NCBI GenBank assembly: GCA_016935555.1
Contig: JAFGQR010000163.1
Coordinates: 1-64,000, forward strand
Source of the DNA: Verrucomicrobiota bacterium
Lineage (GTDB): Bacteria; Verrucomicrobiota; Verrucomicrobiia; Limisphaerales; JAFGQR01
Direction: 5' to 3'
Length of the DNA stretch: 64,000 bases
Part shown: one piece after another, positions 39,301-47,734 of the stretch
Numbering within the stretch: position 1 is the first letter of the stretch
How the letters are laid out: every line of letters starts with the position of its first letter
Program-made: the position numbers and the translations under genes
Notes under the pieces: model-generated
The model's database searches: none
What the model was told of the DNA's origin: nothing
What the model saw: the letters and a program-made list of their open reading frames with translations, nothing else

Positions 39301-42300
39301 CACCGTGCGGGTGACGCCCGCCGCCGACCGTTTCGGCGCAGCCACCGTCACCCTGACAGCTCGCGACCCTCAGGGCGCCCAGAGCACCCGCGCGTTCACC
39401 GTCACCGTCTTCTCCGTCAACGAGCCGCCCACGTTGCACCCGCCAGCGGACGTGGTCCTCGACGAGGACGCCGGCCCGCAGAACGTCATCCTGACCGGCA
39501 TCAGCAGCGGCGAGCCCAGCGAAGTGCAAACGCTGGCCGTCAGCGCCGAGTCGAGCGACCCTGTTCTCCTTCCCTCGCTCACCATCGCCTACACCAGCGC
39601 CCACACGAACGGCATCCTCACATTCGGGCCGCGCGCCAACGCCTTCGGCAGCGCGACGATCACCGTCACGGTCAACGACGGCGGCCTGAGCAACAACCTC
39701 GTCCGACGCACCTTCACCGTCACCGTACGCTCCATCAACGACCTGCCCGCCCTGGCCGGCATCCCCAACCAGATCCTCCTCGAAGACACCTCCACCCCCG
39801 CCCTCCCGTTCGCGGTCAGCGATGTCGAAACCGCCGCCGACGCGCTGGCCGTCACCGCCACGGCATCTCCGCCCGGCCTGGTGCCCGGCGCCGGCCTGGT
39901 CCTGCAGGGCACCGGCACCAATCGCACCCTGGTCGTCACGCCCGCCCCCGACCAGCACGGCACCGCCATGATCACGCTGCGGGCGGCCGACGCCGACCAG
40001 GGCGAAACCACCGCGTCGTTCACCCTCACCGTGCTGCCCGTCAACGACCCGCCCACCCTCGACCCCATCCCCGACCTCCAACGCGATGAGGACGACGGCC
40101 TCCAAACCGTCAGCCTCACCGGCTTGTCCGTCGGCGCCCCGAACGAGCCGGACACCCTGACCGTGTCGGTTGAAAACGACAACCCGGCCCTGCTCACAGA
40201 TCTTGTCGCAAGCTACACCTCGCCCGATCCGTCCGGAACCCTCCGCTTTCGCACCGTGACCAACGCCCACGGCACCGCCACCCTCACCGTCCGCGTCAAC
40301 GACGGCGGCGCCTCCAACCAGCTCGTTTCCCAGACGTTCACCGTCGTCGTCCGGTCCGTGAACGACCTGCCGATCCTCAGCGCCCTCGGCCCCCAGACCA
40401 CCGACGAAGACGTGCCGGCCGGCCCCCTGGCCTTCACGGTGGGCGATGTGGAAACCGGCGCCGCCAGCCTCATCGTCAGCGGCGCCTCGTCGAACCCCGC
40501 CCTCGTGCCCCTCTCCGGCCTGAGTTTCGCCGGCACCGGAAGCAACCGCACCCTGGTGGTGCGCGCCGCCACGAACCAGTTCGGCACGGCCACGCTCACG
40601 CTCAAGGTCGCCGACGCCGATCGCGGCGAATCCACAACCGCCTTTCAGCTGACCGTGAACAGCGTCAACGACCCGCCGGTCATCACCTCCCTGCCGCCCC
40701 AAACCACCGACGAAGACCTCACCCTCATGGTGCCGTTCGTCGTCGGCGATGTCGAAACCCCCGCCGGCGCACTGCGGGTCGGCATCACCAACACAGACCC
40801 CGGGTTGCTTCCCGACGCGCAGCTCGTCCTGGCAGGCACCAACTCGAGCCGGACGCTGGCGATCACCCCGGCGTTCAACCGGCACGGCACCGCGACGCTC
40901 ACCCTCTCCGTGCAGGATGAAGGCGGCGCCATGACCGAAACCCGGTTCGCCGTCACGGTGCGGCCCGTCAACGACCCGCCCACCCTCGACCCGCTCAGCG
41001 ACCTGACCCTCGACGAGGATTCCCCGGCCCAAACCGTCGCGCTCTCGGGCATCTCGTCCGGCGCGTCCGACGAAGTCCAGACGCTGGTGCTGAGTGCCGC
41101 GACGGCGCAGCCGTGGCTGGTGACCAACCTGGGTGTGACCCACACCCACCCCGCCACCACCGCCACGCTCCGGTTCGAGCCGGTCCCCAACGCCGACCAG
41201 CCTGCGGTCATCACCGTGAGCGTTGACGACGGCGGCGCCTCCAACAATGTCATCCAACGCAGTTTCACCGTGAACCTGCGGCCCGTCAACGATCCGCCCG
41301 CCATCGCCCCCATCGCCCCCCAACTCACCTCCGAAGATCTCCCCGCCGGCCCCATCGCCTTCACCGCCGCCGACCTTGAAACCGCCCCCGCCGCCCTGAC
41401 GCTGTCCGTCAGCTCGTCGAACCCCACCCTGGTCAACAGCCAAAGCGCCGTGTTCGGAGGCGACGGCACCAACCGCACCCTCACCCTCACTCCCCTGCGC
41501 GATCAAAGCGGCAAGGCCACGCTCACCCTCATTGTCACCGATGCCGGCCTCGCCACCGCCAGCACCACCTTCGACCTCGTCGTCCTGCCCGTCAACGATC
41601 CGCCCGCCATCGCCGGCCTCCACGACCTCTCCATCCCCGAAGACAATCCCCCGGCCGACATCGCGTTCACGGTCGCCGACATCGAATTCCCCGGCGCGCA
41701 GCTGCTTGTCCTGGCCACCTCGTCGAACCCCACCCTGCTCCCCCCCGCGGGCGTCACCGTGGGCGGCGCGGGAACCAACCGCACCCTCCGCCTCGCCCCT
41801 GCGGCCAACCAATACGGCATGGCCACCGTCACCGTCACCGCCACAGACCCCGACGGCGCCACCGGCACCGCCCATTTCGATTTCACCGTCACCCCGGTCA
41901 ACAACACGCCCGTGGTGAGCGGCATTCCCCCGCAAACCGTCCTCGAAGACACTCCGAACGGGCCGCTGACGTGGCTGGCGGACGACCGGGAAACGGCGGG
42001 AGGCGCCCTGAGCATTGTTGCAAGCTCCTCCAACCCGGCCCTGGTGGCCCCCGGCAACATCGCCGTCAGCGGCACCGGCGCCCTCCGGACCGTCGTCGTC
42101 ACCCCCATGCCCAACCAGTCCGGTGCCGCCACGATCACCCTCACGGCCAACGACGGCCAGAACGGCATCGCCCAAACCCGGTTCCCCATCACCGTCACCC
42201 CCGTCAATGATCCCCCCTCCCTCGATCCCCTCCCCAACCTCACCGTTCCCGCCAACAGCGGCCCCCAAACCGTCCCCCTCTCCGGCATCAGCCCCGGCGC

Positions 42301-45205
42301 CCCCGACGAGTCCCAAACGCTGGCCATCACCGCCCTCTCCAGCCAGCCCAACCTCGTGCCGCAGCCGGCCCTCCAGTACTCCCCCGGCAACACCACCGGC
42401 AGCCTGACGTTTGCTCCCGTCGCCGGCGCGTCCGGCACCGCCACCATCACTGTCACCGTCGACGACGGCGGCGACGGGCTCAGCACGGTCGTTCGCGCGT
42501 TCACGGTGACCGTGACGGCCGTTAGCGGGCCCCCCAGCCTGAGCAATCTCGCGGACCAGACCCTTCTGGAAGACACGCTCCTCGCGTTGCCCTTCAGCGT
42601 CGGCGACTCCGAAACGGATCCTTTGCGACTGACGGTCACCGCCGCGTCGTCCAACCCGGCGCTTCTGCCCCTCACCCACATCGCCTTCCAGGGCGCGGGC
42701 GCCGACCGCTGGGTTCTGCTCCAGCCCGCCTCGAACGCCTGGGGCGCCGCGACGGTCACGCTGACCGTCAGCGACGGGGTGAATACTGCGTCCGACGCGT
42801 TTGACGTCACGGTCGTGCCCGTCAACGATCCGCCCGCCGTGACTCCCGTCAACGACGTGTTGCGCAGCGAGGGTTTCTCGCTTTTCAGCGTCGGCTTCAT
42901 CGGTGTCAGCCCCGGCGCCCCCAATGAACCGCAAACCAACACCATCACCGCCACCTCCAGCAACCCCAGCCTCGTCGCCGTCGATTCGGTCGTCCACACC
43001 CCCGGCGCCAGCAGCGGCACCGTCCGCCTCAACAAGGGAACCACTCCGATCGGCATCGCGGAAATCACGCTGAGATTGGACGACGGCGGGGCGTCGAACA
43101 ACGTGGTGCTCAGCAGCTTCCTGGTGTATGTGAAACCCACCACCAACACGCTGCCCACCCTGTTCGGCCTCACCGCCCGCACCATTGCCGAAGACACCTC
43201 CACAGGGCCGCTCGCGTTCACCATCAACGACACCGATACCCCCCCCGACCAGCTGACGCTGACTGCCGAATCGTTCGATCCCACCCTGTTCCCGCCCGCC
43301 AACATCGTCCTCGGCGGCTCCGGAACCAACCGCACCCTCACCGTCACTCCCGCCCCCAACCGCCATGGCAGCAACATCGTCCGGATCACCATCGTCGACA
43401 GCACCTGCGGCCTCCGCTATGCCAACGTCCCCATCACCGTCACCCCCGTCAACGACCGGCCCACCCTCTCCGCCATCACCAACCAAACCGCCACCAGCGG
43501 CATCCCCTCCAGCCTCATCCCCTTCACCGTCACCGACCTCGAAACCCATCCCGACCAGCTCGCCGTCACCGCCACCTCCGCCCACCCCGCCCTCGTGCCC
43601 CAAGCCAACATCGTTCTGGGCGGCAGCGGGACGAACCGCGCCCTGCGCATCACCCCGGCCGCCGGCCAAACCGGCAACGCCACTCTCACCGTCACCGCCC
43701 GGGACGGCACCCTGGGGAGCACCCAGACTTTTGTGCTCACGGTCACCGCCCCCAATACCCCGCCCACTCTCAGCGACATCGCCGACCAAACCACCGCCAC
43801 CGGCACCCCCACCCCCGCGCTCGCCTTCACCATCGCCGACGCCGAAACCCCCGCCGCCGACCTCACGCTCTCCGCAGCTTGCTCCAACCCGCTCCTCATC
43901 CCCACCCGGCAGATTGTCTTCGGCGGCAGCGGCAACGCCCGCACCGTCACCGTCACCCCCGTCGCCGGCCAGATCGGCACCGCCAACATCACCATCACCG
44001 TCAGCGACGCCGGCGGCGCCACCGCCAGCGACAGTTTCCTGGTGACCGTCAGCGCCCTCAACCACGCCCCCACCCTCGCCCCCCTCGCCAACCTCAACCT
44101 CACCCCAAACGCCGGCCCCCAAACCGTCAGCCTGACCGGCATCGGCGTCGGTTCGTCCGACCAGAACCAGACGCTGTTCATCGTGGCCAGCTCCGGCAAT
44201 CCCGCCCTCGTGCCGCACCCCGCCGTCACTTACACCAGCCCCGATCCCGCCGGCACCCTTGTGCTGCACCCCGTCCCCGGCGCCAGCGGCATCGCCGTCA
44301 TCACCGTGACGGTCAATGACAGCCAGCCGCAGAACACCACCGCCACCCGCACGTTCACCGTCCGCGTCAACGGCGCGCCCACGCTGGCCATCACCCCGCT
44401 GCTCATCGTCGACGAGGACACCGCCGTGCCCGCCATCCCGTTCACCCTCGGCGATCCCGAGAGCCCGCTCGCCAGCCTTCAGGTCAGCGCCACCTCCTCC
44501 AACCCTGCCCTGCTCCCCGACACGCGCCTGGTCCTGGCCGGCACCGGCGCCAGCCGCACCCTGAGCGTCACGCCGCTGCCTGACCAGTTTGGCAGCACAT
44601 TCGTCCGGCTCGTGGTGGCCGACGACACCGGCCTGGCCTGCACCAACGGGGTTTATCTGTTCGTGCGCTCCGTCGACGACCTGCCCACACTCGACCCCAT
44701 CAGCGCCCAAGTCGCCTACCTCGACGTGGGCACCCTCACCGTGCCGCTCACCGGATGCAGCGCCGGCCCCGCCGAACTCGGCCAGGTCCTGCGCCTCCAC
44801 GCCAGCTCCGACAACCCAGCCGTCGTTCCCCACCCTTCCGTTCTCTACACCAGCCCCCAACCCGCCGGCCAACTCATCCTCACCCCGGCCGCCCAAGGCA
44901 CCGCCACCATCACCGTCACCGCCGACGACGGCGACCTTCTCAGCCACGCCATCACCCGCGCCTTCACCGTGACCGTCACCACCACCCCCGTGCGCCTGAC
45001 CCTCCGGCGTGACGCCTCCACTGTCGTCGTCTCCTGGCCCTACCCCGCCCCCGGCTACATCCTCGAACGGTCCTACGCCCATACCTCCCCCTGGACTTGG
45101 GCCGCGGTTCCCGACGCCGCCGCCGTGTCCGGCAACCAACAGTCCGTCACCCTCCCCGCCACCGGCCGCATGGAACTCTACCGGCTCAGGAAAAGCGTTC
45201 CCTGA
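33344..45205 (+). CDS. Giant secreted repeat protein 2 (N-terminal propeller-like region, DUF11, 29 tandem-95 repeats)
   Basis: 3,953 residues with a signal peptide (hydrophobic LALALLAAASPAPPLRA, cleavage before DILP). Residues about 90-565 form a unique region with FAALLDDGTAFTPDIAAAVG, EPRLLFDPHAQRW and VSGTPDPTGTW, a pattern known from secreted proteins of this phylum that I take to be a beta-propeller. Two DUF11 domains follow (about 575-815), then 29 tandem-95 repeats to about 3880, each ending in a PVNDPPTL-like linker, and a C-terminal module ending MELYRLRKSVP. Repeats fall into two types: one with ED...PF.V.D.ETP and NRT.T.TP, the other with SLTGIS.GA.NE and a SP..TG.L centre. Repeat 10 carries an insertion (38852-39070). 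A surface or matrix role is inferred; no catalytic motif was seen. There is no Shine-Dalgarno sequence. Confidence 0.92.
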   Translation: MNRRLPARSVRTCAANRRGACPVPIRLALALLAAASPAPPLRADILPVPVHVTAADTVPFSELATRAASSPRPAGKYAASAAAESDGALPPEDGQAAPARVASAPAPLQELESPMPNANFAALLDDGTAFTPDIAAAVGVQHLMVALNSQVRIQDRQGHALSTVTLDGFWAGLTNAVLTNLFCSEPRLLFDPHAQRWIFTANANLGTNNAGVLLAVSGTPDPTGTWHRRFIATTNVVVTPATPPATNTIELYAERPTPAFNKDWIVVQANLYYRTDDTLWASAVYVFNKTNLYAGGTLSPLRFEFVDPVEGLLDINHVPAAAYDAAASSLYFVQVWAGNYQEYGYLRIYSLEHSPTNTPFLKTTDATGDPGPFAETWYAWDSGPPAGVTNLAPQWNSPHRIDAGDDRIQNVVYRRGLLYAVHTVFLPTNAPTHTALQWYVITPGLGESLVTRFDAGVADPEGRSFAFPSIAVNRDDDILVGYTRFDSNHYPCAGYVFQGRKDPPETQRGDIIYRYGEAPYYVPDCYGVNLWGAYSASITDPVNDTDLWTVQQYAELPAPQGSRWGTWWARVSPDVDLALAASVAPDPVYAGNPLTCTLTVTNLEPNRASGVVLSNRLPPGAVFVSGTVPGGACALTNDSVICDLGMLDTGQSRAATIVILPFTQGLMSNAVSVAANGRDLNPTNNTATSVTTVLESADLALLGSDDPDPVGVGQDLVYALTVTNQGPFASVGVWLTNILPSGVTLVSSVASQGACTLSGTTLKCSLGPINSNRTATVTLVLRPTTAGTLTHRARVAAGTFDYNPANNSVTNTTRAHHLPTLSAIGPRTMSEDTVLGPLAFTVSDAETPAASLTVTAASSNPALVSPEGLGLGGSGPSRTLTLTPLPDQFGTATITLTVADLDQGIATHSFLLTVTNVNDPPSINSLPDQTILEDMPMPVTLLMLADLETPVDSLFLAATSTNTTLVPPTNIAFLGTGASRILSVKPAPNQHGTARITVTVADGGLEVSTSFVLTVLPVNDPPFVTVNTNLTLDEDTSTGPLPLTLSDDDTPASNLVVHIRSSLPWLVGTSEIVLAGTGTNRTLTLTPVPNEAWWEPAQITLAVSDATPLTNTVILFVTVNPVDDPPTLNPIPPRSLTEDDPLQTVPLGGIGTGAWNEDQTLTVTAVSGNTRVVPAVHVDYSSPNPTGTLSFTPLPDASGIAAITVTVADGGLAGNTVVRTFNVIVTPVNDAPTLDPLGELDVLEDSGVIRLPLSGVSTGATNEFQTLVVTTASSAPAIVPPPTVSYVSPNPSGQLNVSPATNAAGTAVLTVTVNDGGSSNNLVTRSFPVTVRPVNDPPTIHPVGDRTVSEDFGDYQVELAGLSGGPPDESQALTLTALSDKPNLVSHPVVLYTNPAATAILRFTSLTNQAGLATLTLTLQDDGASNSITTHTFTLAVNPVNDPPTLNPIGPFSIDEDSGGLNVPFAGVSSGAPNEKQELTVTALSSNPAILPHPAVTYTSPNPGGSLHLRPLTNAFGNVTITVTVRDDGSGTHSTSRSFEVNVRSVNDPPAISQVPDATLLEDGVTDPLPFTVSDVETAPAGLTLSADSSNQELVSRDDIVLAGTGVQRSVTVRPRPNQFGSAQISLIVFDADGGYAITEFGVNVQSVNDPPWTAPVPDQTMREDGVLSGVPLTVLDDDVPASPFTLTATASNLILLPPGSLVLGGTGTNRTLRIQPAPGKYGEATIVVGVNDGITNVTRAFTLTVLPNNRSPVMTALGPQTTAEDLPLGPLAFDIGDRETPAGDLRLTASSSNPDLIPAAGIVFGGSGSNRTVTLHPVTNQFGTAFVTLGVEDAHFVWTPVPMVPTVESNRQCVLWPASEPLEVFRLTGIESAPPPPPLRIEPAGPHVKISWPHPAPDCVLERALHVAGRARVTFLLTVTPVNDAPLISIVPDAVIPEDGSTGDLPFTLEDVESPVTNLVLTVASSDPGLVPAGGLVLGGTGTHRTVRVTPAADRFGAATVTLTARDPQGAQSTRAFTVTVFSVNEPPTLHPPADVVLDEDAGPQNVILTGISSGEPSEVQTLAVSAESSDPVLLPSLTIAYTSAHTNGILTFGPRANAFGSATITVTVNDGGLSNNLVRRTFTVTVRSINDLPALAGIPNQILLEDTSTPALPFAVSDVETAADALAVTATASPPGLVPGAGLVLQGTGTNRTLVVTPAPDQHGTAMITLRAADADQGETTASFTLTVLPVNDPPTLDPIPDLQRDEDDGLQTVSLTGLSVGAPNEPDTLTVSVENDNPALLTDLVASYTSPDPSGTLRFRTVTNAHGTATLTVRVNDGGASNQLVSQTFTVVVRSVNDLPILSALGPQTTDEDVPAGPLAFTVGDVETGAASLIVSGASSNPALVPLSGLSFAGTGSNRTLVVRAATNQFGTATLTLKVADADRGESTTAFQLTVNSVNDPPVITSLPPQTTDEDLTLMVPFVVGDVETPAGALRVGITNTDPGLLPDAQLVLAGTNSSRTLAITPAFNRHGTATLTLSVQDEGGAMTETRFAVTVRPVNDPPTLDPLSDLTLDEDSPAQTVALSGISSGASDEVQTLVLSAATAQPWLVTNLGVTHTHPATTATLRFEPVPNADQPAVITVSVDDGGASNNVIQRSFTVNLRPVNDPPAIAPIAPQLTSEDLPAGPIAFTAADLETAPAALTLSVSSSNPTLVNSQSAVFGGDGTNRTLTLTPLRDQSGKATLTLIVTDAGLATASTTFDLVVLPVNDPPAIAGLHDLSIPEDNPPADIAFTVADIEFPGAQLLVLATSSNPTLLPPAGVTVGGAGTNRTLRLAPAANQYGMATVTVTATDPDGATGTAHFDFTVTPVNNTPVVSGIPPQTVLEDTPNGPLTWLADDRETAGGALSIVASSSNPALVAPGNIAVSGTGALRTVVVTPMPNQSGAATITLTANDGQNGIAQTRFPITVTPVNDPPSLDPLPNLTVPANSGPQTVPLSGISPGAPDESQTLAITALSSQPNLVPQPALQYSPGNTTGSLTFAPVAGASGTATITVTVDDGGDGLSTVVRAFTVTVTAVSGPPSLSNLADQTLLEDTLLALPFSVGDSETDPLRLTVTAASSNPALLPLTHIAFQGAGADRWVLLQPASNAWGAATVTLTVSDGVNTASDAFDVTVVPVNDPPAVTPVNDVLRSEGFSLFSVGFIGVSPGAPNEPQTNTITATSSNPSLVAVDSVVHTPGASSGTVRLNKGTTPIGIAEITLRLDDGGASNNVVLSSFLVYVKPTTNTLPTLFGLTARTIAEDTSTGPLAFTINDTDTPPDQLTLTAESFDPTLFPPANIVLGGSGTNRTLTVTPAPNRHGSNIVRITIVDSTCGLRYANVPITVTPVNDRPTLSAITNQTATSGIPSSLIPFTVTDLETHPDQLAVTATSAHPALVPQANIVLGGSGTNRALRITPAAGQTGNATLTVTARDGTLGSTQTFVLTVTAPNTPPTLSDIADQTTATGTPTPALAFTIADAETPAADLTLSAACSNPLLIPTRQIVFGGSGNARTVTVTPVAGQIGTANITITVSDAGGATASDSFLVTVSALNHAPTLAPLANLNLTPNAGPQTVSLTGIGVGSSDQNQTLFIVASSGNPALVPHPAVTYTSPDPAGTLVLHPVPGASGIAVITVTVNDSQPQNTTATRTFTVRVNGAPTLAITPLLIVDEDTAVPAIPFTLGDPESPLASLQVSATSSNPALLPDTRLVLAGTGASRTLSVTPLPDQFGSTFVRLVVADDTGLACTNGVYLFVRSVDDLPTLDPISAQVAYLDVGTLTVPLTGCSAGPAELGQVLRLHASSDNPAVVPHPSVLYTSPQPAGQLILTPAAQGTATITVTADDGDLLSHAITRAFTVTVTTTPVRLTLRRDASTVVVSWPYPAPGYILERSYAHTSPWTWAAVPDAAAVSGNQQSVTLPATGRMELYRLRKSVP
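38852..39070 (+). other. In-frame insertion in giant 2: circularly permuted copy of the C-terminal module
   Basis: Seventy-three extra codons split the tenth tandem-95 repeat between GVEDAH and GRARVTFLLTV. The first half (WTPVP...ESNRQCVLWPA...EVFRL) matches the second half of the protein's own C-terminal module (WTWAAVP...GNQQSVTLPA...ELYRL). The second half (VKISWPHPAPDCVLER) matches the first half of that module (VVVSWPYPAPGYILER). The order is therefore swapped, joined by a proline linker IESAPPPPP. Each half carries one Cys absent from the C-terminal copy. Boundaries are approximate to a few codons. Confidence 0.75.
38972..38981 (+). repeat. C10 homopolymer at the joint of the permuted insertion
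   Basis: Seven C, one G, then ten C encode the proline linker between the two swapped half-modules, around residue 1,877 of giant protein 2. A one-base slip would remove more than half of the protein. It is either a natural slippage site or a place to suspect the assembly. Confidence 0.85.
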
Positions 45206-45215
45206 AACACGGGCG

Positions 45216-45260
45216 GCGCCTTCCGGATCCGGCCCCGCCCGCACCGGGGCGGAAGGGCGC
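45216..45260. terminator. Hairpin between the converging giant gene 2 and the histidine kinase
   Basis: GCGCC-TTCCG pairs with CGGAAGGGCGC (one bulged base), with an inner GCCCCG/CGGGGC stem. It starts 11 bases after the giant-gene stop and lies about 100 bases beyond the kinase stop, so it could serve both genes. No T-run is present. Confidence 0.6.
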
Positions 45261-45359
45261 GCGTGGCGGGGAAACGGTTCCGGGATCGTCCTGGCGCCGG
45301 CATCGGCGCGCCCCTCCGGGCATGCGCGGGCGTTCGGCGGTTTCTGGTGAACGCGGCGC

Positions 45360-47675
45360 TCAGGCGGGCGCCGGCGCAGGAGACCTGCGGGATCTGGCCG
45401 GGGCGTCCAGGGCGTCGCGGACCACCTGGGCCAGCGTTTCCGGCGCATACGGCTTTTGAAGGAAGCTGCAGCCTTCGGCCACGAGGCCGTCGGGGCTGAA
45501 GGCGTCGAGACTGTAGCCGCTGGTGTAGATGACTTTGAGGTCGGGTTTCTCAGCCAGCGCGTGCTGGGCGAGTTCGCGTCCGGAGATGCCCATGGGCATC
45601 ATGACGTCGGTCAGAAGAAGATCGATGCGCTCCTTGGCGGACGGCCAGAGGCCGAGGGCGTCGACGCCGTTGGCGGCCTCGAGGACGGTGTAGCCCTTGT
45701 GTTCGAGGATTTCCCGGACCAGTTCGCGGAGCGCCGGCTCGTCCTCGACCACCAGCACGGTCTCGCGACCGCCCGGCGCGCGGACGGGGCTGACGTCCTT
45801 GGCCATGAGAGGCGCCTTGGACTTGATGGGGATGAACACGTGAAAGGCGGTGCCCTTGTCCAGTTCGCTCTCCACTTCGACCCACCCCTGGTGCTGCTTG
45901 ACAATCCCATACACCGTCGCCAGCCCCAGACCGGTTCCCTTGCCGATTTCCTTGGTCGTGAAGAAGGGCTCGAAAATCCGGCTCATGGTTTTCGGGGGCA
46001 TGCCCACGCCCGTGTCGGTCACGGTCAGACGCACAAAGGCGCCCGGACGCGCCTCCGTGCGGTTTTGGACATGGGCGTCGTCCAGGGTGACGGCGTCGGT
46101 GGCGATTGTCAGGCGGCCCCCGTGCGGCATGGCATCCTTGGAGTTCACCGCGAAATTCACCAGCACCTGCTCGAGCATCCCGGGATCCCCATACACGGCC
46201 GGCAGATGCTCGTGAAGGTCGCGCTCGAGAACGATCGACTCGCCCAGCAGGGTGCGCAGCATTTTGGTAACGTTGTTGATCACGTCGTTCAAGTCGAGCA
46301 GATGCGGCTGCATGACCTGCTTGCGGCTGAACATCAGCAGCTGGCGCGTCAGGTTCGCCGCCCGCTCCGCCGCCATCGTGATCTGCCGGGCCGAGTCGCG
46401 GACCTCGCCCGCCAGGGCGGGATCGGACTGGAGGAGGCCGGAGTGGCCCTGGATGATCGTCAGGATGTTGTTGAAATCGTGGGCCACACCCGCCGCCAGC
46501 TGCCCCACCGACTCCATCTTCTGAATCTGGCGCAGCTGGTTCTCCAGGTTGAGCCGCTCCGTAATGTCCTCGGCGTAACAGTGCACCACCTGCGCCCCCA
46601 AAATCGGGAACAACGACCACGACAGCGTGCGTCCGCCCACGGTGTTCTGCAGCCGCAGCCTGCTCTGCCCCGTCGACAAACACATCTTCACCGTCGCCGA
46701 CACGTTCAACGGCAGGATCGCCTGCGGATGCTGCCGCTTCAGCGCGCGAGCCATGTTCAGCGCCGCATCGTTGAAATACGTCAGCGAACCGTCCGCCGCG
46801 AACTCCAACACCGGGTTGGGGTTGTAGCGGGGAAAGGCCGCCAGCTTGCGGATCTCCTTCTCCGCCCGCTTGCGCTCGCTCAGGTCGCGGGAGATGATCA
46901 ACGCCCGCTGCGGCCGGCCGTTCTCCTCGTAGATGTAGTTGACGGCGGACTCGAACACGAGCCAGTGCCCCTCGCGATGCCGAAAACGCAGCTCCGCCTG
47001 CCGGCTGGCATGAAAAAACCGCGCTTCGTCCAGCGTCTCGTGCAGGAGCGGCGCGTCATCGGGATGAATGTGCGCAAGGCAGTCCTGCTGCAAAAGGCTC
47101 TGGGGCTCGTGGCCCAGAACGGCCTGGTGCGAGGGGCTGACATACAAAAAGCGGAAATCCAAATCCACCAGGCAGATCAGGTCGCGCGTGTTCTCCGTGA
47201 TCAGCCGGAACTGCTCCTGGCTCCGTCGAAACGCCGCCTCCGTCGCCAGCCGCCCCCGTTCCGCCCGGGCCTTCCGACACACACGGTGCACCGCCGCAGG
47301 CAACAAACGCAGGGACGACTTCAGAATGTAATCCTCCGCCCCCTCCCGCATGCACTCGACCGCCGCCTCCTCGGAATGCGCCTCGGTGACAAGGATCAGC
47401 GGCACGAGCCGCGGCCGCGCCCGCAGCAGCCGCAGCGCCTCCAGCGCGCTGAACCGCGGCAGGCTGTAGTCCGCCAACACCAGGTCCGGATCGAACTCGT
47501 CCAGCGCCCGCACGTAGTCGTCGCGCCCCTCCACGCGCAGACTCACAAATGCCAGCTCGGCCCGCCGCAACTCGCGCTCGATCACCCCGGCGTCCTCGGG
47601 GGCGTCTTCCAATAACAGCAGCTTCAGCGGGGCGATCCCGGGCGATTCCCCGGATTCGACAACGGCAGTGTTCAT
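45360..47675 (-). CDS. Hybrid sensor histidine kinase (REC-PAS-PAS-HisKA-HATPase-REC)
   Basis: 771 residues from MNTAVVESGE, with no membrane segment, so it is a cytoplasmic hybrid kinase. Order: receiver domain 17-135 with D69 in LVLADYSLP; PAS domain about 152-275 (FRLITENTRDLICLVD) closing with the PAC-type RDLSERKRAE; a second PAS-like region 285-375; HisKA with H399 in GVAHDFNNIL; HATPase with NFAVNSKDA, DTGVGMP, FFTTKEIGKGTGLGL (508-585); and a C-terminal receiver 638-755 with D690 in LLTDVMMP and K741. This layout suits a phosphorelay that receives input on the N-terminal receiver. There is no output regulator beside it. It lies 60 bases downstream of the peroxiredoxin on the same strand and may share its transcript. 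The long upstream open frame (to 48071) overlaps the peroxiredoxin and is not used. Confidence 0.95.
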   Translation of the reverse strand: MNTAVVESGESPGIAPLKLLLLEDAPEDAGVIERELRRAELAFVSLRVEGRDDYVRALDEFDPDLVLADYSLPRFSALEALRLLRARPRLVPLILVTEAHSEEAAVECMREGAEDYILKSSLRLLPAAVHRVCRKARAERGRLATEAAFRRSQEQFRLITENTRDLICLVDLDFRFLYVSPSHQAVLGHEPQSLLQQDCLAHIHPDDAPLLHETLDEARFFHASRQAELRFRHREGHWLVFESAVNYIYEENGRPQRALIISRDLSERKRAEKEIRKLAAFPRYNPNPVLEFAADGSLTYFNDAALNMARALKRQHPQAILPLNVSATVKMCLSTGQSRLRLQNTVGGRTLSWSLFPILGAQVVHCYAEDITERLNLENQLRQIQKMESVGQLAAGVAHDFNNILTIIQGHSGLLQSDPALAGEVRDSARQITMAAERAANLTRQLLMFSRKQVMQPHLLDLNDVINNVTKMLRTLLGESIVLERDLHEHLPAVYGDPGMLEQVLVNFAVNSKDAMPHGGRLTIATDAVTLDDAHVQNRTEARPGAFVRLTVTDTGVGMPPKTMSRIFEPFFTTKEIGKGTGLGLATVYGIVKQHQGWVEVESELDKGTAFHVFIPIKSKAPLMAKDVSPVRAPGGRETVLVVEDEPALRELVREILEHKGYTVLEAANGVDALGLWPSAKERIDLLLTDVMMPMGISGRELAQHALAEKPDLKVIYTSGYSLDAFSPDGLVAEGCSFLQKPYAPETLAQVVRDALDAPARSRRSPAPAPA

Positions 47676-47734
47676 GATCGCTTGCGGCAAACGCGCATCG
47701 CGCCCGGAGTTGCCGGCCTGGGAACCGGGCGTGG

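Noticed and set aside
33332..45448. Uninterrupted antisense frame of over 4,000 codons opposite giant gene 2.
   Set aside because: It is exactly in phase with the sense codons, so its stops would need TTA, CTA or TCA in the sense gene, codons that are rare at this GC content. Its G/E/V/D/R-rich product matches no family.
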